Under the pieces are notes generated by a model, which saw only the letters and a list, made by a program, of their open reading frames with translations, did not search any database and was not told where the DNA came from. DNA of 64,000 nucleotides from NCBI RefSeq assembly GCF_009728145.1, contig NZ_WOCA01000012.1:1-64000 (forward strand), given 5' to 3'. Shown here one piece after another: positions 61,370 through 64,000 of the stretch; positions within the stretch are counted from its first letter, which is position 1; the number at the start of each line of letters is the position of its first letter. This stretch comes from Ornithinibacillus caprae. Lineage in GTDB: Bacteria > Bacillota > Bacilli > Bacillales > Amphibacillaceae. The position numbers and the translations under genes are program-made.

Positions 61370-62734
61370 TTATATGTTTTGTAATTTATTGATTAATGAT
61401 TCAAACTGCATACCACGTGATGCTTTAAATAATAGCAGAGTATCTTTCTTTAGGTAAGGCTGCAACGATTCAACTAAATCCTCTTTTACCTCAACGTGTT
61501 TTGTGCGTACGGGTAATTGTTTCTCTTGAACTGCTTCTGAAATAACTCTAGAGTCCTTACCGACTGTAAATAGAGCAGTAACTGATTCATCAATAACATC
61601 TGCAACGGATTGATGCATTGCTATGGAATGCTCCCCTAATTCAAATATATCTCCAAGGATTAATACTTTTTCAGAGAATCCTTTCATTTGTTTGACAACC
61701 TCAACTGCTGCTTTCATCGATGTTGGTGATGCATTATAGGCATCATTAATCATCGCAACATCATTCTTACCTTTTAACATTTCAAAGCGCATCGAAGTAA
61801 TAGAAAGGGTATGTAAAGCATTCTTTATTACCTCTGAATCAATTCCCATTAATTTCCCTAAGGTAATAGCATACGATGCATTTTGCGCTTGATGCTCTCC
61901 TAAAAGAGGCACCGTATAGGTAATATCATCAGAAAGATTGAATACAGTTTGATCATGCTTAATTTCAACATTGTATATTGTAACATCGTTATAAGGTTTA
62001 AATCCACAAGTAATTACTTTTGGATCATTATGTACATGCCGAAGCAATTCCTCATCACCATCAATGATTAACTTGCCATTTCCCTTTAACCCACTAGTGA
62101 TTTCTAGTTTCGCTTTTGCAATACCTTGACGAGAGCCTAAAAATTCAATATGCGATTCACCGATATTAGTAATGACTGCATAATCTGGTTTTGCTATATC
62201 AGAGAGTAACTCAATTTCACCAAAATCACTCATTCCCATTTCTAGTACTAGAACTTCTGTATCTTGGTCCATTGCTAAAATAGTCAACGGTAATCCGATC
62301 TCATTATTAAAATTACCATCTGTAAAATGTGTCCGATATGTTGACTTCATTACGGAAGATATCATATCTTTTGTAGATGTTTTTCCGTTAGAGCCTGTAA
62401 CACCGATTACAGTAGGATTTATTTTATCACGGTATTGAGCAGCCATTTCCTGCAATGCAGATACGGTATCTTCTACAAAGAATACTGGAAAACCTGTTGG
62501 TATAACTTTAGACAAATCTCTATCTTTAGCCCAGAGAGTTGCTACAGCTCCATGATCAATAGCTTGTTTAATAAAATCATGGCCATCAAAATTTTCACCA
62601 ACGATAGGTACAAACAATGAATTTTTTATTTGTTTGCGGCTATCCGTCATGATTTGTTCAATTGCTATATGATCCTCTACCTTGCCGCTAGTATCGGCTA
62701 GGAAAGACGACAACCAGTTTGTTGTAAAAATCAT
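61370..62734 (-). CDS. murF: UDP-N-acetylmuramoyl-tripeptide-D-alanyl-D-alanine ligase
   Basis: A 454-residue Mur ligase adding D-Ala-D-Ala to complete the pentapeptide precursor. ATP loop GVTGSNGKTSTKDM near 110, EMGMSDFGEIELL, NIGESHIEFLGS and INDAYNASPTSM, ending with LFKASRGMQFE. The second ATG (62734) is preferred on spacing from AAGGAG. In B. subtilis murF is elsewhere beside ddl; here it sits between murE and mraY, as in many other bacteria. Confidence 0.96.
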   Translation of the reverse strand: MIFTTNWLSSFLADTSGKVEDHIAIEQIMTDSRKQIKNSLFVPIVGENFDGHDFIKQAIDHGAVATLWAKDRDLSKVIPTGFPVFFVEDTVSALQEMAAQYRDKINPTVIGVTGSNGKTSTKDMISSVMKSTYRTHFTDGNFNNEIGLPLTILAMDQDTEVLVLEMGMSDFGEIELLSDIAKPDYAVITNIGESHIEFLGSRQGIAKAKLEITSGLKGNGKLIIDGDEELLRHVHNDPKVITCGFKPYNDVTIYNVEIKHDQTVFNLSDDITYTVPLLGEHQAQNASYAITLGKLMGIDSEVIKNALHTLSITSMRFEMLKGKNDVAMINDAYNASPTSMKAAVEVVKQMKGFSEKVLILGDIFELGEHSIAMHQSVADVIDESVTALFTVGKDSRVISEAVQEKQLPVRTKHVEVKEDLVESLQPYLKKDTLLLFKASRGMQFESLINKLQNI

Positions 62735-62736
62735 AA

Positions 62737-64000
62737 TCATTTCTCCTTAGTTTCCATTGCTTTTAATGCTACTTTTCGATCATCAAAATCATATTTTTTA
62801 TGCCCGATTTGTTGATAGGTTTCATGACCTTTCCCAGCAATTAAAATGACATCCTTTTCTTGCGCAAGATTAATTGCATGGTGAATGGCTTGTTTTCGAT
62901 CAACAATTACCTCATAATTTGTTTGATCATCAGATAAACCATCTGTCATATCCTTTAAGATTACATGAGGATCCTCGGTTCGAGGATTATCTGAAGTAAA
63001 TATAGCATAATCAGCATATGTTAATGCAATTTGTGCCATAAGTGGTCGCTTCGTTTTATCTCTATCTCCCCCACAACCAACCACTACATATATTTTATTC
63101 TCAGCTAATTCATGGATGGTTTGCAACACATTTTCCAATGAATCGGGAGTGTGTGCATAATCTACAATGACAGAATAGGAGTGGTTTGCTTTCACAGGTT
63201 GAAAACGACCATTTACCCCTGGTATGTGTTCGAATGCATGTTTAATTACAGATAACGGTATCTGTAATGCAATACTCGCAGCACTAGCTGCTAGCATATT
63301 ATACACATTAAATTTACCAATTAATTTACTTTTAATGGGTACCTTACCAACCGGAGTGATTAATATAAAGCTTGTGCCAGTAGCATCTAACTTAATATTT
63401 TCCGCCCTTATATGTGCTTCATTTTCACATCCATACGTAATAACATGTTGTGCTGTGCTTCTTTGTAATAATCCACTAGATGAATCATCAACATTTATTA
63501 TAGCAAACTTTGGATGCTTCTCCTCATATCTATTCCCTAATTGAGCAAATAGCAGACTTTTTGCACGTAAATAATCTTCCATCGAGTCATGATAATCTAG
63601 ATGATCCTGCGATAAGTTGGTGAAGATGGCAACATCAAAATCACAGCCATAAACTCTTCCCAAGTCTAAAGCATGTGACGAAACTTCCATAATCACCTTA
63701 TCTACTCCATAATTTATCATACTTTTAATTGTTTTTTGTAAAAATAACGCATCAGGAGTTGTATTGTTTACTGGGAAGGCATCTTGCCCTATTTTCATTT
63801 GAATGGTTCCAATCACACCTGTTTTTTGCTTGTTGTGATTAAATATGGATTCTAATAAATAAGTTACCGTAGTTTTTCCATTTGTTCCAGTAACACCAAT
63901 TAATGGAACCTGGTGAGTGGGAAACCCATAATATTTCGCTGCTGACATTCCTAAAAACCGAACGGTATCGGACACAACCAACACAGGTACAGAAACATCC
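62737..64000 (-). CDS. murE: UDP-N-acetylmuramoyl-tripeptide synthetase MurE (meso-DAP-adding), 5' end outside window
   Basis: About 420 residues of the C-terminal part are visible; the frame stays open to the window edge and roughly 75 N-terminal residues are missing. ATP loop GVTGTNGKTTVTYLL, EVSSHALDLGRVYG, TNLSQDHLDYH and DNPRTEDP, the last being the motif that selects meso-diaminopimelate over lysine. This predicts an A1-gamma-type peptidoglycan. The GTG at 63984 is internal, not the start. Confidence 0.96.
   Translation of the reverse strand, partial: DVSVPVLVVSDTVRFLGMSAAKYYGFPTHQVPLIGVTGTNGKTTVTYLLESIFNHNKQKTGVIGTIQMKIGQDAFPVNNTTPDALFLQKTIKSMINYGVDKVIMEVSSHALDLGRVYGCDFDVAIFTNLSQDHLDYHDSMEDYLRAKSLLFAQLGNRYEEKHPKFAIINVDDSSSGLLQRSTAQHVITYGCENEAHIRAENIKLDATGTSFILITPVGKVPIKSKLIGKFNVYNMLAASAASIALQIPLSVIKHAFEHIPGVNGRFQPVKANHSYSVIVDYAHTPDSLENVLQTIHELAENKIYVVVGCGGDRDKTKRPLMAQIALTYADYAIFTSDNPRTEDPHVILKDMTDGLSDDQTNYEVIVDRKQAIHHAINLAQEKDVILIAGKGHETYQQIGHKKYDFDDRKVALKAMETKEK

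Overview
The window is a low-G+C Firmicute chromosome segment, and gene content and order place it in the family Bacillaceae. It carries sporulation genes (spoVM, spoIIGA-sigE-sigG, spoVE), meso-diaminopimelate-type MurE, a T-box in front of ileS and a PyrR-attenuated pyr operon. Protein sequences look closest to Oceanobacillus-type halotolerant bacilli (inference from memory, not a search). Nearly everything is on the minus strand, so the window reads backwards relative to the usual B. subtilis map.

Layout in window order: (1) 1-0.19 kb, edge of a probable IS1182-like transposase gene. (2) 0.19-20.1 kb, a conserved housekeeping block: fakA, yloU, rpmB (plus strand), spoVM, thiN, rpe, rsgA, prkC, prpC, rsmB, fmt, priA, coaBC, rpoZ, gmk, remA, yloC and a Ca2+ P-type ATPase; rqcH follows on the plus strand. 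The def and rlmN genes usually found here are absent. (3) 21.9-30.9 kb, an accessory stretch where B. subtilis has sulfate-assimilation genes: three GNAT acetyltransferases, VanZ-like protein, Nif3-like protein, small membrane and lipoproteins, an ANT(6)-type aminoglycoside nucleotidyltransferase, a LysR regulator with two divergent SAM methyltransferases, and a 52-bp tandem array. Several reading frames here look damaged. (4) 30.9-41.2 kb, the complete UMP-biosynthesis operon pyrR-B-C-carAB-K-D-F-E, lacking pyrP, with two PyrR attenuators and a promoter that overlaps the stop codon of the upstream gene. (5) 41.2-50 kb, ylyB, lspA, ileS (T-box), divIVA, ylmH, ylmG, sepF, ylmE, ylmD, ylmC. (6) 50.5-53.2 kb, sigG, sigE, spoIIGA. 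(7) 53.9-64 kb, the division/cell-wall cluster ftsZ, ftsA, divIB, spoVE, murD, mraY, murF, murE (cut by the window edge). Compared with B. subtilis, murG, murB, ylxW, ylxX and sbp are missing and murF is inserted.

The most unusual material is not protein-coding. There are four copies of a GC-rich, hairpin-forming intergenic element with roughly 22-nt terminal inverted repeats (family R1). There are three copies of a smaller structured repeat (family R2), two of them flanking spoIIGA. The 52-bp array is made of terminator-like hairpins. The sigG leader and the murD-spoVE junction each show mutually exclusive RNA pairings that involve a Shine-Dalgarno sequence. All start corrections below rest on visible Shine-Dalgarno sequences and recalled family N-termini; no alignment or folding program was run.
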